A stretch of DNA of 64,000 bases from an uncultured Saprospirales bacterium (lineage in GTDB: Bacteria; Bacteroidota; Bacteroidia; Chitinophagales; Saprospiraceae): contig CALAZP010000278.1 of the NCBI GenBank assembly GCA_937926355.1, positions 1-64,000 on the forward strand. The letters are read 5' to 3'. The position numbers were made by a program, and so were the translations under genes. Of the stretch, positions 8,890-17,353 are shown one piece after another. The notes beneath the pieces are model-generated. The model did no database searches and had not been told where the DNA came from. It saw nothing but the letters and a program-made list of their open reading frames with translations. Position 1 is the stretch's first letter. The number at the start of each line of letters is the position of its first letter.

Positions 8890-9663
8890 ATGCCTAGAAG
8901 AAAACCAAAACCGGAAAGAGTTGTCGAGGAAAAGATCAAAGAAAGTCTTGATTCCATTTTACAAGATGAGAATTTGGATTTCGATGCGGTTCAGCCTGAC
9001 GAATTGCCAAGGCTGAAAACTACTGAATTGATGAATTTTACCGAGGCAACCCAAACCACCGGGTCTGATGCAAAGGGAGTTTTAGATTCTATAGTTAAGT
9101 TCTACCTTGATGAGAATTTTATAGACCAGACAGATTATATCGAGTATAAGAAAAAGATAGACTCGATGAATCTTGCATCGATGATGCTACAATTAAAAAC
9201 AGCACAGCATGCTATCACAAAACTTTTGGAGGAGATAGATCTGGGGAATGCCAATCCGAGGATGTTCGAAGTTCTTGCACAACTACAATCTCAGATTATG
9301 CAAATGCCCAAGGACTACCAGAACTATGTACAAAAAATGGAGGATGGGTATAAAGCCCTTGGAACTCAACTAGAGGATAAAAGTAATGCTGGATCTTTCC
9401 AATTAGAGCCTGGCGAAGACGGAAAAAACGTATACAATCCAGCCTCAACAGAAAATGGTGGTATCAAAGTAAGAGGTACAAAAGGCCTTATGGAGGGACT
9501 TCGGGATATAATTGGTGCTGAGATTGAGGATATAAGGGTTGACGAGGTTGATGAAAATGCTGTCGTAAATGCAAAGAAAAAAGCGGAAATAGACGCAAGC
9601 AGAAACATTTCACTTGATGATGAGGACACTGATCTCGAAGTGGATGATGATTTATTCGATTAA
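8890..9663 (+). CDS. Terminase small subunit (gp16-like)
   Basis: The 257-residue, very acidic protein is placed immediately before the large terminase, two bases apart, exactly as gene 16 is in T4. Its middle is a helical hairpin-like region (QLKTAQHAITKLLEEIDL, then PRMFEVLAQLQSQIMQM) of the kind that forms the oligomeric ring of T4-type small terminases. The C-terminus ends in an Asp/Glu-rich tail, LEVDDDLFD. It should recognise the DNA and stimulate the gp17-like motor. Sequence identity with gp16 is weak, so the call rests on helical pattern and gene order. Confidence 0.7.
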   Translation: MPRRKPKPERVVEEKIKESLDSILQDENLDFDAVQPDELPRLKTTELMNFTEATQTTGSDAKGVLDSIVKFYLDENFIDQTDYIEYKKKIDSMNLASMMLQLKTAQHAITKLLEEIDLGNANPRMFEVLAQLQSQIMQMPKDYQNYVQKMEDGYKALGTQLEDKSNAGSFQLEPGEDGKNVYNPASTENGGIKVRGTKGLMEGLRDIIGAEIEDIRVDEVDENAVVNAKKKAEIDASRNISLDDEDTDLEVDDDLFD

Positions 9664-9665
9664 TT

Positions 9666-11462
9666 ATGTCAAGCGGAGAAGATAAAGGTTCAAATTACTG
9701 GAGTACCCAAAGAATAGACGAATTACTATTTAAGGTAGAGGAAGAAGGTCTCGATTACAAATCAGTAGATAATCCTTTCCATGATGGTGATCCTGAATTA
9801 AAAAGAGCAAACCTTCTTTATGAATATACACAGGATGAAATCCTAGAGATGGAAAGGTGTGCTAAGGATGTAGTTTATTTTTCCAAATATTGTAGGGTGA
9901 TGACTGACGATGGTCTTTTTTACGTAAAGCTTAGGGACTATCAAGAATCTGTTTTGAGGGAATACCAAGCCAATAGGTTTAATATTTTCCTTGCTCCTAG
10001 GCAGGTTGGTAAATCCATTACTTCGGCTATTGTGCTTGTTTGGTATTTGCTTTTCAACCACGATAAAAATGCAATGATCCTTGCTAACGTTGGATCTACT
10101 GCAGAGGAATTGATGGATAAGATTAAGGCAATTGTACGAGGTCTTCCCTGGTTCTTAAAACCTGGTATGGTGGTAAACAATGTAATGTCGATGAAGTTCG
10201 ATAATGGATGTAGGGCAATAGCAAAAACCACTACTAAAACATCAGCAATTGGTTTTACTATCCACTTCCTTTACATGGATGAGTTTGCCCACATTCATCC
10301 AAATTTTATCGAATCCTTCTTTAGATCCACATATCCAACTGTATCCTCTTCTAAGGTATCAAGAATTATTATTACCTCTACGCCAAATGGTATGAATAAG
10401 TTCTATGAGATTTATAGAGATGCAGTAAATGGTGATAACAGCTTTAATCCTATTAGAGTTGATTGGTGGCAAGTTCCTGGAAGGGATGAAGAATGGAAAA
10501 AGAAGGAGATATCTAACTTGGGATCTCAAGAGTTATTTAACCAAGAATATGGAAACCAGTTCTTAAGTTCCTCCACGCTTTTATTGGGTTCGAATGAGCT
10601 AAAAAAAATAAAAGCAAATGAGGTTGAATATGAGTGGAGGGAAATAGACGTCTTGGAAGATATAGGTTTACCTTATGATAATTTCAGATGGCATCCCAAG
10701 TTCCAGTTAAATAGTGATACCCTTACTCGTAATAGATTTGTTCTCTCTGTTGATCTTGCTGGTGGTGGAAAGGGAGATTTTACTGTGATGAATGTTTTCA
10801 AAGTAGTTCCTCTTCCAAAGAAAGTTATAGAGAGCATGGACGACTTTCAAGACGAATCGGATTTCTTTGGTCTTCTCCAGGTTGGAATTTACCGAGATAA
10901 TGAGATAGAGGTAGAGGATTTCAAGAAAATATTAGAATCTGTTGTAGTAAAAATACTTAATCCCGAAAACGTCAAGATTCTTCTCGAAATCAATTTCAAG
11001 GGCGAGTTATTGATAGACAAACTTACGAACGGTGATGAATTTCCCCTGGAAATTTTCGTCCACACCAAACACACCGAATCTGCAAGAACAAGAAAACCTG
11101 GGATAAAGTACAACGAAAAGAACAAGATGAAGTATTGCGAAATACTTAGATCTCAAATGAGGTTAAATAGAGTTATAGTTAATGAATCTGCTTGGACAAT
11201 CCCTGAATTATTTTCTTTTGGACTTAATGGACGGGGTACATATTCTAGTCAATCGGGTCATGATGATGTGGCGATGACTATTGTTAATCTTTCTGGAATA
11301 TTTGAGTCATCAGATTTTTATGATCTTGTTGGTGAATTATACGATGATCTAGGAGAATCTACTTATAGGGACCTGATAGACCTTAAACTTGAAGAATCTA
11401 ACGGGGATAGCGAGGGCACAAAAGAGGGCGGATTTTACAGTTCTTTTAGTCAATTGCTCTAA
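9666..11462 (+). CDS. Terminase large subunit (gp17-like packaging ATPase/nuclease)
   Basis: The 598-residue protein has both domains of T4 gp17. ATPase: Q-motif region KLRDYQESVLREY (about residue 88), Walker A APRQVGKS (110-117), Walker B FLYMDEFAH (Asp205-Glu206) and coupling motif IIITSTPNG (about 230). The RNase H-like nuclease domain begins with SVDLAGGGKGDF (about 358), followed by ILLEINFKG (about 440) and GHDDVAMT near residue 535; these supply the acidic metal ligands. It drives headful packaging at the portal, working with the small subunit next to it. The length is close to that of gp17 (610). Confidence 0.95.
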   Translation: MSSGEDKGSNYWSTQRIDELLFKVEEEGLDYKSVDNPFHDGDPELKRANLLYEYTQDEILEMERCAKDVVYFSKYCRVMTDDGLFYVKLRDYQESVLREYQANRFNIFLAPRQVGKSITSAIVLVWYLLFNHDKNAMILANVGSTAEELMDKIKAIVRGLPWFLKPGMVVNNVMSMKFDNGCRAIAKTTTKTSAIGFTIHFLYMDEFAHIHPNFIESFFRSTYPTVSSSKVSRIIITSTPNGMNKFYEIYRDAVNGDNSFNPIRVDWWQVPGRDEEWKKKEISNLGSQELFNQEYGNQFLSSSTLLLGSNELKKIKANEVEYEWREIDVLEDIGLPYDNFRWHPKFQLNSDTLTRNRFVLSVDLAGGGKGDFTVMNVFKVVPLPKKVIESMDDFQDESDFFGLLQVGIYRDNEIEVEDFKKILESVVVKILNPENVKILLEINFKGELLIDKLTNGDEFPLEIFVHTKHTESARTRKPGIKYNEKNKMKYCEILRSQMRLNRVIVNESAWTIPELFSFGLNGRGTYSSQSGHDDVAMTIVNLSGIFESSDFYDLVGELYDDLGESTYRDLIDLKLEESNGDSEGTKEGGFYSSFSQLL

Positions 11463-11478
11463 TAAATCTTCCAGTCTT

Positions 11479-11488
11479 GATATATAGT
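11479..11488 (+). promoter_or_regulatory. Late promoter element GATATATAGT (upstream copy)
   Basis: First of two GATATATAGT elements in the gap before the tail sheath gene; the second lies 52 bases downstream. Two tandem late promoters would suit one of the most abundant virion proteins. Confidence 0.6.
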
Positions 11489-11530
11489 ATTACTATCCGA
11501 GAAGCATTCAAAAATGCTAGTTGCGGTTTA

Positions 11531-11540
11531 GATATATAGT
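11531..11540 (+). promoter_or_regulatory. Late promoter GATATATAGT of the tail sheath gene
   Basis: This element begins 35 bases before ATG 11566, the usual spacing. An in-frame TTG at 11521 would place the start upstream of this promoter, so the ATG is preferred as the sheath start. Confidence 0.75.
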
Positions 11541-11565
11541 AGGCAAAAATATCTCTTGTACAATA

Positions 11566-14500
11566 ATGGCAAAGAAAATTAAACTGGATTTATCCCAATT
11601 TAAAGCATCAGGAGTCTATACGCTAGAATTTGACGCATCAGAAAATGTAATTCTAACGTCACAGACTATCAGACTGGTGGTGGGATTTTCGAATAAAGGA
11701 CCTTTTAATGCTCCCGTGTATTTACCTGATGTAACTACTGCGGTGGCAGTTTTTGGTGAAATAGATAAAACGTTAGAAGCTAAAGGATCTTATTTCCATA
11801 GATCGATATTCGCTTGTTTAAACACCGGGCCAGTGTTTGCACTGAACCTTTTAAGCTTGAATGATAATGTGGATAGTCCTACCGCTGATGTTGTAAATTA
11901 TTTTGGATATTCTATTGACACTGAACAATCTAACGGGGTTCTAACCTCCAGACTATATTCTTCTTTTTATAATAAAGAGAGATTCTGGTTTGCCGATACC
12001 AACTATTTTCTAGCTACCCTTTCTACGGTTGATACTGGAAGACTGTTTAATTTGGTGAATCTAGGAAAAGATGCTATGAGTGTAATTGTCAGAAAGTCTA
12101 CTGACGCTACGCAGCCATTACAAGGTTTTGATGTTTTTGCCCTTGATTGGTATGGTGCAGATAACGTTCCAAGTTTTATGCACCCATATGACTATATCTC
12201 TGATTACTTCATAGATGTTATCTCAGTATCTGGCGATTGGACTGATTACGAGACCCTCTCGTTGGATCCTAAATGGAGCTCTTATTTTACAAGAAATGGA
12301 TTTATAAAGAGTCAGATTAACAACTTCCTTTCACAGCCAGATGTAAACATTTTAACATCGACTACTGGATGTTTAATTCCTGATTTTGTAGATCTAAATG
12401 GAAACAACCAGTACATTCAAACCCTCATAAACAACAATACACCTTCTACTGGGTTATTCTGTGCAGTTGATGAGGATGCAATGGATGATCTTTGTAATAA
12501 TCCGTATAAGATCGATCTTGTAGGACACCATTTAATTGACGAGCTTACAGCCGATAGAGATATAGTTGATGCAAGATTAAATTTCTTAAGCTATGATCAG
12601 AACCTTACTGCTGATTATCTATACACGCAGAATAAAACATCTATCTCTGATGGTGCTACAGGAGCAACTGGTTCTATCGACGTGGGTACATTATTTACGG
12701 TAGGTACTACTTCAACTTATGGGATTACCTCTTCCGCTTTTGATGCTTACAACCCGTCTCTTAAATACGGAGGGTTGCATTACATAGTAACAAACAGCGG
12801 TGTAACCGGAGCTTCTCTTACCACTGCAGAAAAGAATGAACTGGTAAGTTTTGCAACCCCGAGTACAACGTCTTCTCCATATTTAATAGGAACTGTTACT
12901 GGTCTTTCCGGATTGACCGGTTCTGTTATAAACCAGTTTTCTGATAATGATCTGGTTAAACTTAAGATATCCGGAGCAATCCAAACTGGCGGACAAGTGT
13001 TATTAACCTGGACACATCCGCTTGATACCACTTCGTATGCAGCTCAAGGGATAAGTGTAACGCCATATACTGATTTAGTTGGTGCAACCTCTGGTAACAT
13101 TTCAACCAATTACTACCAGTTAGCAGCTTCGGATTATTTGGATATAACTAGTGTTGATCCAGCAACAGGGGCAACTGCTGGAACACCTAATGACGTTTTA
13201 ACTGGACAGCTATCAACAAACTTTTACCAAGATCTATTGTATGGTGAGTTAGAGGATGGTGATACTGTTTGGACCCAGTCTACTCCTTCCTCAGGTCTGA
13301 GATACTTGTCTTATGAAACAACCGTAGATAGGGATCAGTTTAACGTTTCCTATGCCAGGGCATTTAACAACATAGCAAGACTAAGTCCAGACAATCTTGA
13401 AAATTACCCTGCTTTTGGTGGTGCTTATGCTTCTGATAATATTGGTTTACCTGTAGCTGGTAATAAAACTGATATTATATCTTCTGTTGGTTCAATCAAT
13501 CAATTTGTAGATGTGATAACACAGATAGATCCAACAAACTTTACTATCTCTTCCATAGATAATCCGATTTCTGTTGGAGATCTCTTAGTCTCTACTGATT
13601 TAGATATTTGTGAAACTGTCGGAAGTAATAGACAAAATAGACTTACCCGTGTTACTGCGGTAGCCCAAACCACAACATCGAATGTTGTTAGGGTTACTAC
13701 AGCTAGGCCAGTTTATTATTATGCAGGAAATCCCATCCAAGTTCAAAAGTTTAAATCAATACCTCAATTTACAAGGTCGTTCGATTTCGCTTATCTACAA
13801 GGATTTACTATGAGGGATTCACACAGGCCAAACGGAACTGATGCTAGAGTTTCTGAATTGCTTGATGTAATGTACAATACAAACATTGCAGCAACCCTTG
13901 CTGCTAAGGACGTTATTTCTTTCAGATATATTGTAGATACATTCAGTGGACAAATCTTACCTAACTCGAAATATCAGTTAAGTAAATTGGCAATGATGAG
14001 GCAAAAAGCTTTGGCTCTTATCAATGCTCCTTCCATGAGTCAGTTTAGAGCATCAACAGATCCTAGATTTACTGATGCTCCCACTCAAACAAATCCATAC
14101 CCATCTCTGAATGCACGGTACATTGCAGAAGGGGGTAACCTTTCACTTAATCCGTCTTTCACTTTCAGTTTACCTACTGAAGACCAGGGTGCTAAGTACG
14201 CAGCTTTCTATACCCCTTATTTGACACTCAGGGAGAATAATAGAAATATAAATGTACCTCCTGCAGCATACATCTCTAACAACTTTGTTAGAAAGTTTGC
14301 AAACGGTGAGCCTTACAGTATTATTGCTGGTCAGAAGAGAGGGGTTATTTCGGGGCAGAACCTAGTAGGTCTTGAATATGACTTTACTGATGACGATAGA
14401 GGTTGGTTAGAGCCAGTAGGTCTTAACCCTATAATTAAAAGGAGAGGCCTTGGTGTAGTTGTATTTGGAAACCAAACAGCATATCAAACAGTTAACTCTG

Positions 14501-14841
14501 CATTCAATTTGGTTCACGTTAGGGACCTTCTCATAAGTGTAGAGAATGATGTAGAGGAGATCATGTCTAATTACCTATTCGACTTTAATGAAGATTCGAT
14601 TAGGCTAGAGATTAAGACTTTGGTTGACAACTACCTTGATGGTGTTAGAGCTGGCGGTGGTATTTATGCTTACCAGGTAATCATGGATTCTTCTAATAAT
14701 CCACCATCAATCATTGACCAAAATATTGGTATAATTGATGTGATCATCGAGCCTGCTAGAGGTATTCAGAAATTCATTAACAGAATTACTGTAACACGTA
14801 CCGGAGGTATTGCTGCTGGTGGATTTATCCAGTTTGCTTAA
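11566..14841 (+). CDS. Tail sheath protein (gp18-like), enlarged
   Basis: The protein has 1091 residues from ATG 11566, far longer than T4 gp18 (659). It is recognised by position between terminase and tail tube and by its C-terminal sheath core. That core includes RDSHRPNGTDARVSELLDVM, GILPNSK-like FSGQILPNSKYQLSKLA, YTPYLTLRENNRNINVPPAA and GEPYSIIAGQKRGVIS. It ends with FINRITVTRTGGIAAGGFIQ, the segment that contributes strands to the inter-subunit handshake. The middle (about 330-640) is an insertion rich in Thr, Ser and Gly, including GATGATGS, and probably forms surface domains on the sheath. Polymerises around the tube and contracts at infection. Two late promoters precede it. Confidence 0.88.
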   Translation: MAKKIKLDLSQFKASGVYTLEFDASENVILTSQTIRLVVGFSNKGPFNAPVYLPDVTTAVAVFGEIDKTLEAKGSYFHRSIFACLNTGPVFALNLLSLNDNVDSPTADVVNYFGYSIDTEQSNGVLTSRLYSSFYNKERFWFADTNYFLATLSTVDTGRLFNLVNLGKDAMSVIVRKSTDATQPLQGFDVFALDWYGADNVPSFMHPYDYISDYFIDVISVSGDWTDYETLSLDPKWSSYFTRNGFIKSQINNFLSQPDVNILTSTTGCLIPDFVDLNGNNQYIQTLINNNTPSTGLFCAVDEDAMDDLCNNPYKIDLVGHHLIDELTADRDIVDARLNFLSYDQNLTADYLYTQNKTSISDGATGATGSIDVGTLFTVGTTSTYGITSSAFDAYNPSLKYGGLHYIVTNSGVTGASLTTAEKNELVSFATPSTTSSPYLIGTVTGLSGLTGSVINQFSDNDLVKLKISGAIQTGGQVLLTWTHPLDTTSYAAQGISVTPYTDLVGATSGNISTNYYQLAASDYLDITSVDPATGATAGTPNDVLTGQLSTNFYQDLLYGELEDGDTVWTQSTPSSGLRYLSYETTVDRDQFNVSYARAFNNIARLSPDNLENYPAFGGAYASDNIGLPVAGNKTDIISSVGSINQFVDVITQIDPTNFTISSIDNPISVGDLLVSTDLDICETVGSNRQNRLTRVTAVAQTTTSNVVRVTTARPVYYYAGNPIQVQKFKSIPQFTRSFDFAYLQGFTMRDSHRPNGTDARVSELLDVMYNTNIAATLAAKDVISFRYIVDTFSGQILPNSKYQLSKLAMMRQKALALINAPSMSQFRASTDPRFTDAPTQTNPYPSLNARYIAEGGNLSLNPSFTFSLPTEDQGAKYAAFYTPYLTLRENNRNINVPPAAYISNNFVRKFANGEPYSIIAGQKRGVISGQNLVGLEYDFTDDDRGWLEPVGLNPIIKRRGLGVVVFGNQTAYQTVNSAFNLVHVRDLLISVENDVEEIMSNYLFDFNEDSIRLEIKTLVDNYLDGVRAGGGIYAYQVIMDSSNNPPSIIDQNIGIIDVIIEPARGIQKFINRITVTRTGGIAAGGFIQFA

Positions 14842-14862
14842 TTTTAGAAAATAGGAAATTTG

Positions 14863-14872
14863 GATAAATATA
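14863..14872 (+). promoter_or_regulatory. Late promoter variant GATAAATATA
   Basis: GATAAATA lies 28 bases before ATG 14891 and differs from the T4 core TATAAATA only at its first base. It would give the tube genes their own transcript in addition to read-through from the sheath gene. Confidence 0.6.
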
Positions 14873-14890
14873 AAAAAAGGATAAAAGTAA

Positions 14891-15445
14891 ATGGCTGGTT
14901 TACCGCATTATCAGAACTCAATTAACTCAGTAAATAAATTTGAGCCAGTTTACCTCAACCAATTCGAGGTAAATGTAGTTCCGCCAGCAGCAGTTGCTGG
15001 AGGACCAGTTCTTTTGGAGCATGTTATTTCTGTTGATGGTTTGGAAGTTGATAAGAATCCGAGCTTCGTTTCTCAAAAATATAAATTTGCCAAGAGAAAC
15101 TATGCTGGTGGTAAACCAGATACTACCACTCTTGATTTGGGTCTGAAATTTACTGTCAACCTGGACGATGCTAACTCGATGTATGTTTTTAAAACATTAA
15201 GACAGTGGACTGATTTGATTTACAATCCGTTGACAGGTGCGCAAGGAATTAAAGCAGATTATACAGGAACCATTGTAATTTCTATATTTAATAAGAATGG
15301 TGATGTCTTTAGAAGGATTACCTTAAAGGACTGCTTCCCTCTTAAATCTATAGATCCAATGGAACTAGAATATGTAAATGGAAACACCCTTTATGAGATC
15401 AGCATGACTTGGGCGGTTGATTATTGGGACGACCTTTTCCTATAA
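14891..15445 (+). CDS. Tail tube protein (gp19-like), copy 1
   Basis: The 184-residue protein fits the T4 gp19 family (163 residues in T4). It begins MAGLPHYQNSINSVNKFEPV, followed by YLNQFEVNVVPP. The family features RQWTDLIYNPLTGAQG and IVISIFNKNGDVFRRITLKD are present, and it ends WAVDYWDDLFL. Hexamers stack into the rigid tube inside the sheath. A second, closely related tube gene follows after 15 bases; the two share most of the central core and the C-terminal WxxDYWxDLFL motif. Confidence 0.92.
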   Translation: MAGLPHYQNSINSVNKFEPVYLNQFEVNVVPPAAVAGGPVLLEHVISVDGLEVDKNPSFVSQKYKFAKRNYAGGKPDTTTLDLGLKFTVNLDDANSMYVFKTLRQWTDLIYNPLTGAQGIKADYTGTIVISIFNKNGDVFRRITLKDCFPLKSIDPMELEYVNGNTLYEISMTWAVDYWDDLFL

Positions 15446-15460
15446 AATAAATAAAAGTAG

Positions 15461-16039
15461 ATGGCAGGTTTACCACATTTTAATAATTCAAAGGCAGCGA
15501 GGAATAATTACGAGCCGGTTTTCTTAAACCAGTTCGAGGTTATTATTACTCCACCTAATGGTATAAATCTAGCAAATACTACATTCAATGGTGAGAGTAT
15601 TCTAACGCAGCAGGTGAAAAGTATTTCCGCATTGCAGGTTGATATTCAGCCATCTGATGCAGTTACTCAGTACTATAAGTTTGCTGAAAGAAGGTATGCT
15701 GGAGGTGAGCCTTCTACATCTGATGTCCAGTTCAACATGGATTTTGAGGTAAACCTTGACGATAATAATTCAATGACATTATATAAGATATTGAGACAGT
15801 GGTCAGATCTTATATACAACCCACTTACTGGAGCTATGGGTCTTAAGAGAGATTATGTTGGATCCATGGTGGTATCCGTTTTTAACAAGCAGGGCGATGT
15901 TTTTAGACGGATTACTCTAAACAATTGTTTTTTGGTTGAGCCCATTACACCAATGACTTTGTCTTACGATACTGGGGATGCTCTATACACTATTTCAACA
16001 ACTTGGAAATCTGACTATTGGAACGATCTGTTCTTATAA
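15461..16039 (+). CDS. Tail tube protein (gp19-like), copy 2
   Basis: The 192-residue paralogue of the gene before it starts MAGLPHFNNSKAARNNYEPV and shares LNQFEV, then RQWSDLIYNPLTGA, FNKQGDVFRRITLNNCF and SDYWNDLFL. The main difference is an insertion near residue 35 (NLANTTFNGESILTQQ). Both copies keep the core residues of the fold, so both are probably functional. One copy could form most of the tube and the other a terminal or initiator ring, like T4 gp54 or gp3; this is inference. No promoter separates the two. Confidence 0.9.
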   Translation: MAGLPHFNNSKAARNNYEPVFLNQFEVIITPPNGINLANTTFNGESILTQQVKSISALQVDIQPSDAVTQYYKFAERRYAGGEPSTSDVQFNMDFEVNLDDNNSMTLYKILRQWSDLIYNPLTGAMGLKRDYVGSMVVSVFNKQGDVFRRITLNNCFLVEPITPMTLSYDTGDALYTISTTWKSDYWNDLFL

Positions 16040-16092
16040 TCGGAACTTAGCTTAATCTTTTTTGTATAATTCTTGGTTTTCCTAACCTAGTG

Positions 16093-16102
16093 GTATATAA
16101 AG
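16093..16102 (+). promoter_or_regulatory. Late promoter variant GTATATAAAG
   Basis: GTATATAA lies 22 bases before ATG 16115. Upstream in the same gap, at 16065-16073, is a TATAATTCT stretch that also occurs at 62444, so this gap may hold a second promoter of another class. Confidence 0.5.
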
Positions 16103-16114
16103 AAAATTTCAAAC

Positions 16115-17137
16115 ATGTTTGATAAAAATCTATCCCCTGAGGAGATCCTTAGGGAAAAAGAAATTTCTGGTGGGATTGTTTATGACGATCCGAATGGTTT
16201 AAATTTGGATACTGAACTTCCAGATAAAGTTTATCCTGATGCTCCGCCGAAAAAAGATGTACCTAGTGAGCCCATATTAAAAGAGGAAGCACATAAACCC
16301 TTGGATCTGGGTTGGAAAAACTTACCTGTGGGTATGCTCCCTTCTCAGGGCCTTTTTTATCCTGATGGAACTAGAATAGCAATAAGGCCAGCTGAGGTAA
16401 AAGAAATTAGACAATTCTCTACTATCGACGAGGACGATATGCTCGACATTGACGACAAACTTAATTTTGTTTTGGATTCTTGCTGTCGTATAAAATTTGA
16501 CGATAATGGGGTTGTCTCATATAAAGATCTGAAACAAGAGGATAGATTCTTTATTATTATGGCCATTAGGGATCTTACCTTTGTAAAGGGAGAGAATAGA
16601 ATAATTGTTAATCCCGAAGGAGGCTGTACAACCAAGGGGTGTAGTGGTATGGAAGGAATTGAGCTTAGAACCGGAGTTTTAAGCAACTATGAGATCAACG
16701 AAAATCTTAAAAAATACTACTCTCATACTGAGAGGTGCTTTGTATTCCCAATAAGGAGAATAGGTAAAACTATCAAAATGACCCCTCCTTCAATAGGTGT
16801 TACTAAAGCAATTTCTTCTTTTGTAAGGGAGGCTGTTAAAAGAGGTGATGAAGTCGACGAAAGTTTTATTAAAATTGCCCCTTTTTATCTGAGTGAATGG
16901 AGAGGATTGGATTACTTTAAAATAAAAGAGTCGATGGTCTCCTCAGCTGAAGAATGGACTAAAGAGGAATTTTCAGCCTACTTTGAATTGGCTGAAAGGA
17001 TTAAAATAGGTACTAAACTTAAAATTAGAGTCAAGTGTGATTCGTGCGGTGATGGGGAGGTCACCGCCCCAATTTACTTTCCCTCCGGGTTCAGATCTCT
17101 TTTCGTTATTTCAGATATCTTTAGAGAATTATTTTGA
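16115..17137 (+). CDS. Baseplate hub assembly protein (gp26-like, T4_baseplate family)
   Basis: The 340-residue protein has an acidic, proline-containing N-terminus of about 70 residues. The T4_baseplate-type domain then begins with LPSQGLFYPDGTRIAIRPAE and VKEIRQFSTIDEDDMLDIDD, followed by DRFFIIMAIRDLTF. Near the C-terminus it carries a zinc-finger-like CDSCG (about residue 309), and earlier a CTTKGC segment. In T4, gp26 assists assembly of the central hub on the inner membrane. The last 101 bases overlap the next gene in the +1 frame, so a frameshift product is worth considering. Identity as gp26 rests on the family pattern. Confidence 0.65.
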   Translation: MFDKNLSPEEILREKEISGGIVYDDPNGLNLDTELPDKVYPDAPPKKDVPSEPILKEEAHKPLDLGWKNLPVGMLPSQGLFYPDGTRIAIRPAEVKEIRQFSTIDEDDMLDIDDKLNFVLDSCCRIKFDDNGVVSYKDLKQEDRFFIIMAIRDLTFVKGENRIIVNPEGGCTTKGCSGMEGIELRTGVLSNYEINENLKKYYSHTERCFVFPIRRIGKTIKMTPPSIGVTKAISSFVREAVKRGDEVDESFIKIAPFYLSEWRGLDYFKIKESMVSSAEEWTKEEFSAYFELAERIKIGTKLKIRVKCDSCGDGEVTAPIYFPSGFRSLFVISDIFRELF

Positions 17138-17309
17138 CCTTAAATTCAGGCTGTGGAAAGAGCATGGGTTAGATCCAGCTTGGCTTGAATCCATTCCTTT
17201 TTACGAATATCAAATCTGGCTTGATAAATTGAACGATGCTGTAGAAAGGGAGAACAAGAAGAAACTCGAGGAAAGTGGACAGACTGAGGTATTTAGCTTT
17301 AGTAAGTGA
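17037..17309 (+). CDS. Small baseplate-associated protein overlapping the gp26-like gene
   Basis: This frame (up to 90 residues) overlaps the upstream gene by 101 bases in the +1 frame. The informative part is the end: FDLKFRLWKEHGLDPAWLES, then IPFYEYQIWLDKLNDAVER. It is a compact helical segment resembling small hub proteins encoded after gene 26 homologues in T4-like phages of other hosts. No start codon lies between the upstream stop and this conserved part. Translation must therefore begin inside the upstream gene (GTG 17037, GTG 17049 or ATG 17052) or arise by a +1 shift from it. The N-terminal segment MIRAVMGRSPPQF looks like out-of-frame sequence, which makes the true start uncertain. 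Confidence 0.6.
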   Translation: MIRAVMGRSPPQFTFPPGSDLFSLFQISLENYFDLKFRLWKEHGLDPAWLESIPFYEYQIWLDKLNDAVERENKKKLEESGQTEVFSFSK

Positions 17310-17323
17310 TTACCACATTAGAA

Positions 17324-17333
17324 GATATATAGT
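17324..17333 (+). promoter_or_regulatory. Late promoter GATATATAGT
   Basis: The element lies 30 bases before GTG 17354. The in-frame TTG 17333 would fall on its last base, so the GTG is preferred as the start of the following gene. Confidence 0.7.
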
Positions 17334-17353
17334 TGGAAATAAAAACCCTTTTT

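Noticed and set aside
9366..9629. Open frame on the minus strand opposite the small terminase, and similar long minus-strand frames such as 37144-37470, 17485-17859 and 53821-54258
   Set aside because: They lie entirely opposite well-supported genes, have serine/leucine-rich shadow composition and no promoter or coupled neighbours.
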